From: Deltaproteobacteria bacterium
GTDB taxonomy: Bacteria > UBA10199 > DSSB01 > JACPFA01
Reading direction: 5' to 3'
DNA: 59,829 bases
NCBI GenBank assembly: GCA_016183235.1
Contig: JACPFA010000011.1
Location: 1-59,829, forward strand
Shown one piece after another: positions 8,297 to 16,420 of the stretch; within the stretch, counting starts at the first letter, position 1, and every line of letters begins with the position of its first letter. Made by a program: the position numbers and the translations under genes. Under the pieces are notes generated by a model. It was not told the origin of the DNA and ran no database searches. It worked only from the letters and a program-made list of their open reading frames with translations.

Positions 8297-9323
8297 TTTG
8301 TCTAGTAACCTCGTCATAATCTTTTCCATATTTGCTAATGATACGTCGAAGGTTAGTAGAATTAACATCCACAAATTCCGAATCTGAGCGAAATTCTTTC
8401 ATGAGGCCCTCAATACTTAAACCCAACAATTCAGCAAGTTTGATAAAATGGCTCTCGGGTGCATAATCAATTTTGTATTTGCCACATAGGCGATCAAAGA
8501 TACTGGCCTGAGGGGGCTTTTTAAAAATGGGAAGGACAATATTCTTGGAGAGTTTTTCTAATTGAGCAAGGTTGATATGGGCCCATTGGTTCTGAGTTTG
8601 TAGCTCGGTGATCAGGTCTTCCAGACAAGTATTGCCAGCCCCTCGCCCAACCCCCATCAGGCTTGCATCGACCCAATCGACCCCTAGGGTAATCGCCGCA
8701 TAGGCATTGGTGTTGGCCAGTCCCAAATGGTTGTGGCCATGAAATCCAACTTGCGCATGATCAAGCTTTGATTTCATTTCTTCAATATAGGGTTTTAATT
8801 CTTCAGGTTTAAAACTTCCGTAGGTATCGACTAAATAAACAATATCGACCCCCATCAACTCAGCGCGGCGAGCCATATGCCCTACAAATTGCGGATCGCG
8901 GGCATGAGAGCGCACAAGCTGTAGTGAAACTTTTTTTGAAAACTTTTTTAACCGCTCGATAAATTTTTGAGCCAACTTGATTTCGTGAACATTCGCCCCC
9001 ACCCGGCCGATCTCAAAATAATCTTTCAATTGGTCAATCAGATCAAGGGTTGGATCATTAGGTGAAATAAACACGCTCAGCTTCAAATCAGGGGCAGCCT
9101 CTTTGACAGCCTGGAGTAATGCTTCATCTTTGGCAAGTGAGGGTATGCCTAACAAATAACTGCCAATGCCGCAGCCATGGCTGACCTCGGCATATGCAAT
9201 GCCAGCCTCATAAAGCCCCTTGCCTATTTTAGCCACATCTTCAGGTTTATATTGATGATTTAAAAGATAACTACCATCGCGAACCGTGACATCTAAGATG
9301 TTAAAGTTTTTAGACATAGTCAT
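8286..9323 (-). CDS. DmpG/MhpE-like aldolase (HMGL-like TIM barrel)
   Basis: 345 residues, DRE-TIM metallolyase superfamily. DVTVRDG (11-17) supplies the expected Arg15 and metal-ligand Asp16. GFHGHNHLGL gives metal ligands His195 and His197. EVSHGCG and VGRGAGNTCLE align with 4-hydroxy-2-oxovalerate aldolase (DmpG). The position of the DmpG catalytic His (RDGSH) is Tyr19 here. No acylating aldehyde dehydrogenase partner is nearby, so a classic meta-cleavage role is unlikely; a C-C lyase or synthase in another pathway is more plausible. It overlaps the upstream dehydrogenase-like gene by 14 bases. The last residues (MSL) are encoded inside an intergenic repeat. Confidence 0.8.
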   Translation of the reverse strand: MTMSKNFNILDVTVRDGSYLLNHQYKPEDVAKIGKGLYEAGIAYAEVSHGCGIGSYLLGIPSLAKDEALLQAVKEAAPDLKLSVFISPNDPTLDLIDQLKDYFEIGRVGANVHEIKLAQKFIERLKKFSKKVSLQLVRSHARDPQFVGHMARRAELMGVDIVYLVDTYGSFKPEELKPYIEEMKSKLDHAQVGFHGHNHLGLANTNAYAAITLGVDWVDASLMGVGRGAGNTCLEDLITELQTQNQWAHINLAQLEKLSKNIVLPIFKKPPQASIFDRLCGKYKIDYAPESHFIKLAELLGLSIEGLMKEFRSDSEFVDVNSTNLRRIISKYGKDYDEVTRQMSL

Positions 9324-10287
9324 AGTTTGGAATAGGATCGATCAGGGTTTCCCCAGCCAAATAGCGAGTTAAATTCATTCGAAAATGAGTGATGAGTTTT
9401 GTTAAAACATATTGATCATAACACGCAACATGAGGTGTGATGAGAAGATTGTCGAGTTCAAAAAAGGGATGAATGGGAGGCAAGGGTTGCATTTGAAAAC
9501 TATCCAGCACCGCAGCCGCAATGTCTTTGTATTTTAACATATTATAAAGATAAATTTCATCGAGCACCTGACCTAGGGATAAATTAATAAGACAAGCGGT
9601 TTCTTTCATTTGGGCTAATAGTTTGTCGCTAATGATCCCTTGAGTAGATGGGCAAAGCGGCAGCGCAATTAAGACATAATCGCTGTTCACAAAGATGGGT
9701 TTTAAATCGTCCAAATAAAATTCATCGAGTAAGGCAGTGTTGAGTGTTGGATTGATGTCACTGGCAATAACTTTCATGCCAAACATTTTTGCCTTTTTGG
9801 CGGTGGACTGACCCATGGCCCCAAACCCCACAATTCCTAACGTTTGGCCCATCAGCGAACGAATGCGATGTTTTTCAGGGAATTGACTCAAACTAAGCCA
9901 AGTCTTTTGTTGTTGCGCTGTGTACAGGGTGACAAATTGTTTGGCAAAGATTAACAAATAAGCCATCACCATTTCAGAGGCATTTTCAGCATAAACCGAG
10001 CGATTGTTTGTTAAAAAGACGCTTGAACGAAAGGCGGTTTCAGGAATTTGCCCACCCGTATGGGTTGTGGTTGTATGAAACCATTTTAACTGAAGGGTAT
10101 TTTGGGGAAAGCCCACTGGGAAGACATTGCTCCAAATAATTTCAGCACGACTCAGGTGATTAAAATATTCATCGACACTGCTAGCAATGACGAACTCCAT
10201 TTTGGAAAATTCTTTTTGAAGATCGGCCAACATCGATGGTGCAATGGTCACACTAGGGTCGGACTTTTGATGAAAGACAAGAATCAT
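9310..10287 (-). CDS. D-2-hydroxyacid dehydrogenase homologue lacking catalytic Arg and Glu
   Basis: 325 residues with the fold of NAD-dependent D-2-hydroxyacid dehydrogenases. The nucleotide loop GFGAMG is at 154-159, and the C-terminal ITPHV keeps the catalytic His286. The usual ARG motif, however, reads NLSLG, placing Leu238 where the substrate-binding Arg should be. The usual xEPLP reads MQPLP, placing Gln267 where the catalytic Glu should be. Normal hydroxyacid oxidation is therefore doubtful, and the protein may have a changed reaction or a binding role. It sits in the middle of a three-gene minus-strand operon with overlaps on both sides (4 bases upstream, 14 downstream). Confidence 0.8.
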   Translation of the reverse strand: MILVFHQKSDPSVTIAPSMLADLQKEFSKMEFVIASSVDEYFNHLSRAEIIWSNVFPVGFPQNTLQLKWFHTTTTHTGGQIPETAFRSSVFLTNNRSVYAENASEMVMAYLLIFAKQFVTLYTAQQQKTWLSLSQFPEKHRIRSLMGQTLGIVGFGAMGQSTAKKAKMFGMKVIASDINPTLNTALLDEFYLDDLKPIFVNSDYVLIALPLCPSTQGIISDKLLAQMKETACLINLSLGQVLDEIYLYNMLKYKDIAAAVLDSFQMQPLPPIHPFFELDNLLITPHVACYDQYVLTKLITHFRMNLTRYLAGETLIDPIPNYDYV

Positions 10288-11042
10288 ATTTTGCCAGGTT
10301 TGGGTTTTTTTAATTTTTTGATATCGATTACTTCACCTTTACCCTGGCGATGGGGATCTGCAATAGCTTCTTTAGTTTTAACAAGTACATCCTTTAAACT
10401 CTTGACCGTGGCTTTTTTAATATCCGTTTTATGGGTGAATTGACTTAGCTCTGGATTTTGATGAATTTTGACATTTTCTTGAACTTCTTGAGCACGCAGT
10501 GACTCTACATCTAATTCCAGCCTACGACGCGGTGAGGGGTAGAGTTCAAGGGTCTTGGCAAGGCTACGTAGCATCTCTTCGGTAAACTCGATTTCCCCTC
10601 TAGAGTTAGCTTTGGACATAATCGTGGTGTTGAATTGATTCCAAATAAATTTTGGATCCAGCGAGGTAGAGGGGATGAGACTATTTTCAAATATCCGTCT
10701 TAGACGTTCTAGCGTATATTTCCCTCGCCGCATTTTAAGGGGATCAAAGGGTTTGCCTACAATCTTGTGGTAACGGTATTTGCCTAATTCAATAATTTTT
10801 TTATGGTCAACATAAAAGGCACCATCTGGGCCCCGCAACGGTTCGAAGAATTCGTTGAGTGCTTTTAAGCTTACCCGTTCGGTATCGATGAGGCCTGATT
10901 GATAAAGGTAAGGGATATCATCGGGCAGGTAACGAATATAGTCTTTGCCTTCGCGCTTAACTTTTTGGACCTTTCGCCAAATATACTCCATGGCGAGCCG
11001 GTTAATAGCAATATAATCCTTCTCGGTAGGTTCTTTAGGCAT
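10284..11042 (-). CDS. protein of unknown function, first gene of a three-gene operon
   Basis: 252 residues, not recognised. Soluble, very basic and charged throughout, with no signal peptide or membrane segment. Helical stretches rich in Lys/Arg/Glu alternate with hydrophobic turns (YIRYLPDDIPYLYQSGLI, FFEPLRGPDG). The C-terminal 40 residues are low-complexity and Lys-rich (DIKKLKKPKPGKI). It overlaps the dehydrogenase homologue by ATGA, so its product is probably needed with it. It could bind nucleic acid or act as a scaffold; this is a guess from charge only. Confidence 0.65.
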   Translation of the reverse strand: MPKEPTEKDYIAINRLAMEYIWRKVQKVKREGKDYIRYLPDDIPYLYQSGLIDTERVSLKALNEFFEPLRGPDGAFYVDHKKIIELGKYRYHKIVGKPFDPLKMRRGKYTLERLRRIFENSLIPSTSLDPKFIWNQFNTTIMSKANSRGEIEFTEEMLRSLAKTLELYPSPRRRLELDVESLRAQEVQENVKIHQNPELSQFTHKTDIKKATVKSLKDVLVKTKEAIADPHRQGKGEVIDIKKLKKPKPGKI

Positions 11043-11099
11043 AGTAGGCTAATTTTGGCTGGAAAGGGTCCACGAAGCAAGGAAAAAGCTAATTCGATA

Positions 11100-11135
11100 T
11101 CATTGCGATCCGCCTTTGGCGGAGAAGCAATCTGA
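11100..11135. repeat. short TCATTGCGA...GAAGCAATCT repeat
   Basis: Compact copy of the TCATTGCGAG family with its own inner stem CCGCC/GGCGG. It lies between the 11042 operon promoter side and the first of the three tandem small genes. Confidence 0.6.
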
Positions 11136-11136
11136 T

Positions 11137-11562
11137 TTAGCTCAACACAACATCACCCGAGCTATCGTAATTGGCATCTACTCCCTCAAAACCATAATCA
11201 TACTCTTCGTTAGTCACAGCAAATTCGGTTGTTTCAGGGGTATAATAGGTTTGAAGCAAGGCCCATTGGGCGGCGTCGATTTCTCTTTCGCTGGCCAACT
11301 CTTTTTCAAACTCTTGTTCATCTCGGGCGAGGATCATGGCTTCCGTCTCTTTATCGATATCATAGCCATGTCTTTCCGCATCGGCCTGCTGTTTAGACGC
11401 TTCAACTTGGGCGATTCGAGCTTGATCAGCCGTATATTTTTGGGCCTCAGCATTGATTCTAGCAGTTTCTTTAGAAGCTTCTGAGACTACGACTGCTACT
11501 ACGGTGCCAGCAACGGCTACGACAGCAACAACGGTAATAAGGACAGCAGCACTGATAACCAT
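11137..11562 (-). CDS. tandem paralogue 1: membrane-anchored small protein, unknown function
   Basis: 141 residues. The N-terminal hydrophobic segment (about 2-27) has no positive charge before it. An Ala/Glu/Gln-rich helical region follows (ASKETARINAEAQKYTADQA, then DEQEFEKELASER), and the acidic aromatic C-terminus contains AAQWALLQTYYTPET, EEYDYGFEGVDA and YDSSGDV. The start is ATG 11562, with AAAGGAG 8 bases upstream. The two neighbours share the whole region after the membrane segment almost residue for residue, whereas the membrane segments differ. The function is not recognised; a membrane-tethered structural, sensor or substrate protein is possible. Confidence 0.75.
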   Translation of the reverse strand: MVISAAVLITVVAVVAVAGTVVAVVVSEASKETARINAEAQKYTADQARIAQVEASKQQADAERHGYDIDKETEAMILARDEQEFEKELASEREIDAAQWALLQTYYTPETTEFAVTNEEYDYGFEGVDANYDSSGDVVLS

Positions 11563-11641
11563 AGGAAGACTCCTTTTACAAAGTCCCCCCATAATTAAGT
11601 TCTAAATGGATTATCTTCGATTTTAGCAGGTAGAGTTGCGT

Positions 11642-12097
11642 TTAGCCTAAAATCACATCGCCATCGCTATCATAACTGGCATCAACACCTTCAAAACCGT
11701 AGTCGTATTCTTCGTTAATAGCTGAAAATTCAGCGGTTTCTGGGGTGTAATAGGTTTGAAGCAAGGCCCATTGAGCGGCATCGATTTCTTTTTCGCTAGC
11801 CAATTCTTTTTCGAATTCTTGTTCATCTCGGGCGAGGATCATTCCTTCAGTGTCTTTGTCGATATTGTAGCCATGTTTTTCCGCATCGGCCTGCTTGGTA
11901 GCGGCTTCAACTTGGGCGATTCTAGCTTGATCGGCAGTGTGTTTTTGGGCCTCGGCGTTGGTTTCAGCCGTTTCTTTTGAAGCCTCAGTGACAACAACAG
12001 CAGTGGCAATCCCAGCGATTGCCACAACAGTCACACCAGCAGCAATAACGCTGGCCGTAAGAGTTGCGGTAGTAGAGACAGCAATGAAAACAACCAT
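11642..12097 (-). CDS. tandem paralogue 2: membrane-anchored small protein, unknown function
   Basis: 151 residues and the longest hydrophobic N-terminus of the three (about 1-38). After ASKETAETNAEA it matches paralogues 1 and 3: DQARIAQVEA, QADAEKHGYNIDKDTEGMI, EIDAAQWALLQTYYTPET and an acidic tail ending GDVILG. ATG 12097 is preceded by AGGAAGGA. The tail YDSDGDVIL resembles Asp-rich calcium loops, but not closely enough to call one. Gaps of about 80 and 60 bases separate the three genes, so they could form one transcript or have separate promoters. Confidence 0.75.
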   Translation of the reverse strand: MVVFIAVSTTATLTASVIAAGVTVVAIAGIATAVVVTEASKETAETNAEAQKHTADQARIAQVEAATKQADAEKHGYNIDKDTEGMILARDEQEFEKELASEKEIDAAQWALLQTYYTPETAEFSAINEEYDYGFEGVDASYDSDGDVILG

Positions 12098-12158
12098 AGG
12101 GTCCTTCCTAGGGGTCAGACCCCTTTGAATTCCATCCTATACTGACACACGATCAAAA

Positions 12159-12572
12159 TTAGCCTAAAATCACATCGCCCTCGCTATCATAACTGGCCTC
12201 AACACCTTCGAAACCATAGTCGTATTCTTCGCTAATAGCTGAAAATTCAGCGGTTTCTGGGGTGTAATAGGTTTGAAGCAAGGCCCATTGGGCGGCATCA
12301 ATTTCTTTTTCGCTGGCCAGTTCTTTTTCAAATTCTCGTTCGTCTTGGGCGAGGATCATTCCTTCAGTTTCTTTGTCGATATTGTAGCCATGTTTTTCCG
12401 CATCGGCCTGCTTGGTAGCGGCTTCAACTTGGGCGATTCTAGCTTGATCAGCCGTGTATTTTTGGGCCTCGGCGTTAGTTTTGGCGGTTTCTTTGCTGGC
12501 TTCAGTAACAATGACAGTTGTAACGATCGCACCAACCACAACAATAGCAGCAACAGCGATATAAATGACCAT
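12159..12572 (-). CDS. tandem paralogue 3: membrane-anchored small protein, unknown function
   Basis: 137 residues. One membrane segment (about 2-22), then the shared helical domain and the C-terminal block AAQWALLQTYYTPET ... EEYDYGFEGVEASYD ... GDVILG. It is closer to paralogue 2 than to paralogue 1, so the tandem array probably grew by duplication. ATG 12572 has GGGGGG 4 bases upstream; an upstream in-frame ATG at 12608 would add 12 residues of unlikely sequence. Divergent from the radical SAM gene, whose start lies about 160-240 bases away. Confidence 0.75.
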   Translation of the reverse strand: MVIYIAVAAIVVVGAIVTTVIVTEASKETAKTNAEAQKYTADQARIAQVEAATKQADAEKHGYNIDKETEGMILAQDEREFEKELASEKEIDAAQWALLQTYYTPETAEFSAISEEYDYGFEGVEASYDSEGDVILG

Positions 12573-12814
12573 AATTCCCCCCAATTCTAGATCCAAATAA
12601 CAAAACAAACTCTAAGGGAGTTATCTTTAGTTCAGCGACTTGAAGTTGCTTCAAATGACCTTATTTTGAGCACACTAGACGCTTTATTTAAAAAGAAGAG
12701 CCAGCATCAAACTAGTATGACGGAGGAACAAATTTGCTAGTAATTTCAAATAATTATAACCTAGCAACTCTACCCCAAGCCAGACCCGAAAACCTCAAGG
12801 GAGTCATGTATCTT

Positions 12815-14173
12815 ATGAAAATAGGGTTTATTACCGCCATTCGCGAAGATCATACCAAGCCCTTTGAGAGGGTCATCAAAAGGTATTCCACCAATTTAGG
12901 GCCCATGTATTTAGCGGCCTATTTAGAAAAGACTCATCCTGAAGTTGAAGTGCAGATTAAAGATCGGTTGGCAGATTTTGGTCAGTTTAATCCTGATGTC
13001 TTAGGGGTTTCGTCTGTTACTGAGAATTTTGAATATGCCAAGTGGTTGGCCCGTAAGGCCAAGGCCAAGTGGGGTTGTTTGACGGTTCTGGGTGGAGTGC
13101 ATTTAACCAGTTTGCCCCATACTTTACCTGCGGAATTTGATCTTGGGGTCATCGGTGAGGGTGAAGAAACTTTTTCCCAGTTGGTTGGTTTGTTAAAACA
13201 AAAACCTCTATTACAAATTGATTTTTCTAATTTCCCCGGAGTGGTTTATCGCAAGGCCGGTAAAGTAATCGTCAATCCCAAACGATCGGCCATTGCTTGT
13301 TTAGACGACATTCCCCGTCCTAAACGAGAAAAATTTGTTCAAACCATGGGGATGCCTTACATGATGACCTCGCGGGGTTGCCCTTATAATTGTTCATTTT
13401 GTGTCATTCCCAATGTTACCAGTGGTTATCGGGTGCATTCACCCGAATATGTGGTGGAAGAAATTAAGGCCATTCAAAACCACTTCCCAGAGGTTAAGCA
13501 TATTCGGTTTTTTGATGATCTTTTTATTGTGCAACGCGGGCGGGTTGAAAAGATTGCAGAGTTGATCCACGCTGAGGGTCTGGATAAAAAACTATCGTTT
13601 AGTTGCTGGGGCCGCGCCAATCTCATTGATGATGCGATGGTCAAAACCTTTAAAAAGATGAATATGAAGTATGTCGCCTTTGGGGCTGAGTCGGGCTCCA
13701 GCCGCATGATGGCGCAAATTAAACCGGGCTCTAGTGTTGAGCTCAATCAAAAAGCCATTGATTATTTGTATGATGAAGGCATTCATCCGGCTTGTTCAAT
13801 CTTAATGGGTCATCCCTTGGAACAAGAAGAAGACTTGCGAGCCACCCATGAATTTTTAACTCATAATCTGGCTAAACTTTCTCAGGTTGAATTGAATGTA
13901 TCCATCCCTTGGCCAGGCACCGCTTTATGGCAAGAGGGTAAAAAGTTAGGCCTCGTTCATGATTTTATGGATTTTAGTATCTTAAAAGAAGCGGCTTTCT
14001 TTCCCAATTATAACACTGAAGAATTTCCCTATTTGAATCGAAATATTAACCCCAAACGATTCATGGAAATCATGGGCGAATTTAAAACCCTTTACAATGT
14101 GATTTATCAACGACCTGGTTCAAATCAGGTATTCACAGAGATGAATCCTACAGGCGAGGCCAAGTATTTATAG
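12815..14173 (+). CDS. B12-binding-domain radical SAM protein
   Basis: 452 residues from ATG 12815. The N-terminal ~150 residues resemble a cobalamin-binding domain (NLGPMYLAAYLEKTHP, DVLGVSSVTENFEYAKWLA, VLGGVHLTSLP, GVIGEGEETF). The radical SAM core has the [4Fe-4S] motif SRGCPYNCSFC (Cys189, Cys193, Cys196) and FGAESGSSRMM. Members of this class catalyse methylations, ring closures or rearrangements on small molecules or peptides; the substrate is unknown. A TTG at 12734 with a strong GGAGGA 7 bases upstream would add 27 residues and is a real alternative. Neighbours (three tandem small proteins, a Gly/Ala-rich small protein) make a substrate relationship worth testing. Confidence 0.88.
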   Translation: MKIGFITAIREDHTKPFERVIKRYSTNLGPMYLAAYLEKTHPEVEVQIKDRLADFGQFNPDVLGVSSVTENFEYAKWLARKAKAKWGCLTVLGGVHLTSLPHTLPAEFDLGVIGEGEETFSQLVGLLKQKPLLQIDFSNFPGVVYRKAGKVIVNPKRSAIACLDDIPRPKREKFVQTMGMPYMMTSRGCPYNCSFCVIPNVTSGYRVHSPEYVVEEIKAIQNHFPEVKHIRFFDDLFIVQRGRVEKIAELIHAEGLDKKLSFSCWGRANLIDDAMVKTFKKMNMKYVAFGAESGSSRMMAQIKPGSSVELNQKAIDYLYDEGIHPACSILMGHPLEQEEDLRATHEFLTHNLAKLSQVELNVSIPWPGTALWQEGKKLGLVHDFMDFSILKEAAFFPNYNTEEFPYLNRNINPKRFMEIMGEFKTLYNVIYQRPGSNQVFTEMNPTGEAKYL

Positions 14174-14230
14174 CAACTTCGAACTCAAAGGGTGACGATA
14201 CAACCTTTAGAAACTATTGAGGAGGATTTT

Positions 14231-14572
14231 ATGCCAGGACCAGCTTTAGCAGGAATTATAGGTGCAGTAGCCCCAGAAGTAGCCAATACATTAGGTTTAG
14301 GTGGTGCAGCTGAAGGTGCCGGGGCTGCCGCCAAGACAAAGGGTGTTAAACCAGAAGGCGGAGGAGATGCAGCTGCGAAGAAGGTATCGGGTGAGGCTTT
14401 AAAGACGGCACAGGCTTCAATGGATAAAAGTGTTGATCAAGCCTGGGCTGGCCTGAATGGAGAAGTTGAAAAATCGCGCGGTGCCATGGCCAATCCCAAA
14501 TCCAGTGCCCCCGAAAAAGACAATGGTGCCTTCGCTGCCACCATGGATTCTGCAGGCGCTAAACCCGCTTAA
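14231..14572 (+). CDS. small Gly/Ala-rich protein, unknown function
   Basis: 113 residues. ATG 14231 has an excellent GAGGAGG 6 bases upstream. The hydrophobic Gly/Ala-rich N-terminus (PALAGIIGAVAPEVANTLGL) is followed by a low-complexity hydrophilic region (EGAGAAAKTKGVKPEGGG, EKSRGAMANPKSSAPEKD). No recognisable domain. It follows the radical SAM gene by 57 bases and is closed by a rho-independent terminator, so the two probably form one transcription unit. It could be a structural or secreted small protein, or a substrate for the radical SAM enzyme; neither is shown by sequence. Confidence 0.65.
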   Translation: MPGPALAGIIGAVAPEVANTLGLGGAAEGAGAAAKTKGVKPEGGGDAAAKKVSGEALKTAQASMDKSVDQAWAGLNGEVEKSRGAMANPKSSAPEKDNGAFAATMDSAGAKPA

Positions 14573-14610
14573 TTAAGCGTCATCCGGGATCCATTAAAAA
14601 GATTTTCAAG

Positions 14611-14647
14611 CCCCTTCTACGATCCGTTTGTGGAAGGGGTTTTTTTA
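14611..14647 (+). terminator. rho-independent terminator
   Basis: Stem CCCCTTC / GAAGGGG with a 15-nt loop, followed by TTTTTTT. It ends the radical SAM/small-protein unit before the GTPase gene. Confidence 0.85.
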
Positions 14648-14677
14648 TTGCGTCGTTAGAGCTTGGTTTGTTAGGGA

Positions 14678-15622
14678 ATGCGTTCCATGGACGCACTTCT
14701 AAAAAAGTTTTTAAAGCACGATCGCTTAGCCTTGTCACGGTTGGTTTCTGTGGTTGAAAATCGCTCTGATCAATTGGCAAAGATCATGGATGCCATTCAT
14801 GATCGGGTTCGTAATACCTCGGTGTTAGGTATTACCGGGCCACCGGGGGCAGGCAAATCGACCCTGGTTAATCAGCTTATCCTCCAAATTCGCAAAAAAG
14901 GTCAAAAAGTAGGTGTTATTGCGATTGATCCATCAAGCCCTTTTTCTGGCGGGGCGGTGTTAGGGGATCGTATTCGCATGCAAGACCATGTGGGTGATGA
15001 GGGGGTGTTTATTCGCAGCCTAGGCAGCCGTGGAGCTCATGGTGGGCTTTCTAGGGCCACACAAGATATTGTACGGTTGTTTGATGCCTTTGGTATGGAT
15101 TGGGTGATTGTAGAAACCGTGGGGGTGGGGCAAACCGAGTTTGATATTATGGAAATTGCCAGTACCACGGTCGTGGTTTTGACTCCAGAATCGGGGGATA
15201 CCGTTCAAACCATGAAGGCCGGGCTTTTAGAAGTGGCGGACATCTTTGTGGTGAATAAGGCCGACCGTGAAGGAGCTGATAAAATTGTTTTAGAATTGAA
15301 AAGCATGGTTCACATGGGGTCGGGTCAACAAAACAATAGTTGGGAAGTTCCTGTTTTGTCAATGCAGGCGGTGAATGGTGTTGGCATATCAGAACTCTTT
15401 GAACAAATCGAAAAACATGAAGAAACTGTTAGGACAGGTGGTCAATATACAGAGCGAATCTCTAAAATTCGTTGCCAGGAGTTCAAAGACATTTTGCTGG
15501 AAAACTTCAATAAACAATTAGAAGAAAAATTTCAAAAAGATCCCCGTTACCTTCAATTAAAACAGCAAGTAGAGTCCGGGGAAATGAGCCCTTATACGGC
15601 TGCTAGCCAACTTAAAGTTTGA
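14678..15622 (+). CDS. meaB: MeaB/ArgK-type GTPase (B12-enzyme chaperone)
   Basis: 314 residues. G3E-family P-loop GTPase: Walker A GPPGAGKST, DPSSPFSGGAVLGDRIRM, ETVGVGQTE (switch region) and NKAD for guanine recognition. Family members load and protect adenosylcobalamin-dependent mutases such as methylmalonyl-CoA mutase. No mutase subunit is encoded in this window, but a B12-binding radical SAM protein is the upstream neighbour, separated by a terminator. ATG 14678 or ATG 14687 could be the start. The 3' end overlaps the convergent gene by 11 bases. Confidence 0.9.
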   Translation: MRSMDALLKKFLKHDRLALSRLVSVVENRSDQLAKIMDAIHDRVRNTSVLGITGPPGAGKSTLVNQLILQIRKKGQKVGVIAIDPSSPFSGGAVLGDRIRMQDHVGDEGVFIRSLGSRGAHGGLSRATQDIVRLFDAFGMDWVIVETVGVGQTEFDIMEIASTTVVVLTPESGDTVQTMKAGLLEVADIFVVNKADREGADKIVLELKSMVHMGSGQQNNSWEVPVLSMQAVNGVGISELFEQIEKHEETVRTGGQYTERISKIRCQEFKDILLENFNKQLEEKFQKDPRYLQLKQQVESGEMSPYTAASQLKV

Positions 15623-15908
15623 AAATTGCCTGATTGAAAGAGCCCTTATCTAGAGAAAGGGCAAAAAATACCAACCAAAACTGGAGGGCCTGAGGAAACC
15701 AGCAACCCCTTTGAGGCGAGGTAACCGCTGCTTTGATGGCTTCTTCTCCATAAAATTGATAACACCACCGCACCGCATCCCATACCCCCCGATTCAAAAT
15801 AGCAGTGATCACTTGGTGCTGTTCTTTTTTTAGATCAATGACCTTAGGGTTAGCAAACCAAAGGCTAGCTTGCACATAATCAGGGATTTCGTTTTGCTTT
15901 AATTTCAT
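15612..15908 (-). CDS. small DUF6922-like protein
   Basis: About 98 residues from ATG 15908; an in-frame start at 16007 would add 33 basic residues. The pattern YVQASLWFANPKVIDLKKEQ, ITAILNRGVWDAVRWCYQFYG and a C-terminal FWL segment fits the DUF6922 family as I remember it, whose members often sit beside nucleotidyltransferase or toxin-antitoxin genes. The function is unknown. Convergent with meaB, overlapping its last codons. There is no strong ribosome-binding site for either start, so the exact N-terminus is uncertain. Confidence 0.55.
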   Translation of the reverse strand: MKLKQNEIPDYVQASLWFANPKVIDLKKEQHQVITAILNRGVWDAVRWCYQFYGEEAIKAAVTSPQRGCWFPQALQFWLVFFALSLDKGSFNQAIFKL

Positions 15909-16096
15909 AACCAAATTTTTGCTAAATGTACGGTTTCCTTTTCGAAGAGGATTTCTTTTCTTGCTGAATCTAAAATTTTCCAATGCATATCGGGCTAACC
16001 CTATCATAGTTACTCATTTCCTACAATAAACTCCTCTTGCGAGGATATAAAAACCTTGACCCTATGGGGCTTTTACAATAGCTGAACAAATCTAAT

Positions 16097-16170
16097 GGGT
16101 CCGTAGCTCAGCTGGTTAGAGTGCTTGCTTGACATGCAAGAGGTCACTGGTTCGATCCCAGTCGGACCCA
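16097..16170 (+). tRNA. tRNA-Val (anticodon GAC)
   Basis: Acceptor GGGTCCG pairs with CGGACCC. The D-loop is AGCTCAGCTGGTTAGAG. The anticodon stem CTTGC/GCAAG encloses loop TTGACAT, giving anticodon GAC. T-arm ACTGG-TTCGATC-CCAGT. Discriminator A; CCA is not encoded. The DUF4160 gene starts only 8 bases after the tRNA end. Confidence 0.97.
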
Positions 16171-16177
16171 CTATAAA

Positions 16178-16420
16178 ATGCCAACAGTATTAAGAAAATT
16201 TGGTTATCGGTTTCATTTTTATTCCAATGAGGGTAAGGAGCCACCTCATATTCATGTCACTGGAAAAGGTGGAGAAATGAAGGTATGGCTTCCAAAGATA
16301 ATGGTTGAGTTTTCCTATGGTCTTTCCCCTACCGAGCAACGTAAAATAATAGGCGTGATTAAAGAAAATACTAAACTGTTTATGGAGGCATGGAATGAAT
16401 TTAGCAGTAAGAAAAAATAA
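16178..16420 (+). CDS. DUF4160 protein (toxin-antitoxin-like pair, first gene)
   Basis: 80 residues with the family signature FGYRFHFYSNEGKEPPHIHV and the Gly/Trp stretch GEMKVWLP. DUF4160 genes are typically coupled to a DUF2442 gene, as here (26-base overlap), and such pairs are suspected toxin-antitoxin or regulatory modules. There is no Shine-Dalgarno: the ATG lies 8 bases after the tRNA-Val 3' end, so after tRNA processing the message would have only a 7-nt leader. It was probably acquired, splitting the tRNA from thrS. Confidence 0.8.
   Translation: MPTVLRKFGYRFHFYSNEGKEPPHIHVTGKGGEMKVWLPKIMVEFSYGLSPTEQRKIIGVIKENTKLFMEAWNEFSSKKK

Noticed and set aside
11137-12572. Calling the three tandem small proteins RiPP precursors
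   Set aside because: They begin with a membrane segment, are 137-151 residues long and show no leader/core cleavage signal. A substrate role is kept as a hypothesis only.
12716-12816. Possible riboswitch or cobalamin leader before the radical SAM gene
   Set aside because: Only about 100 bases, with no B12-box or other conserved riboswitch element visible; only a ribosome-binding site before a TTG.
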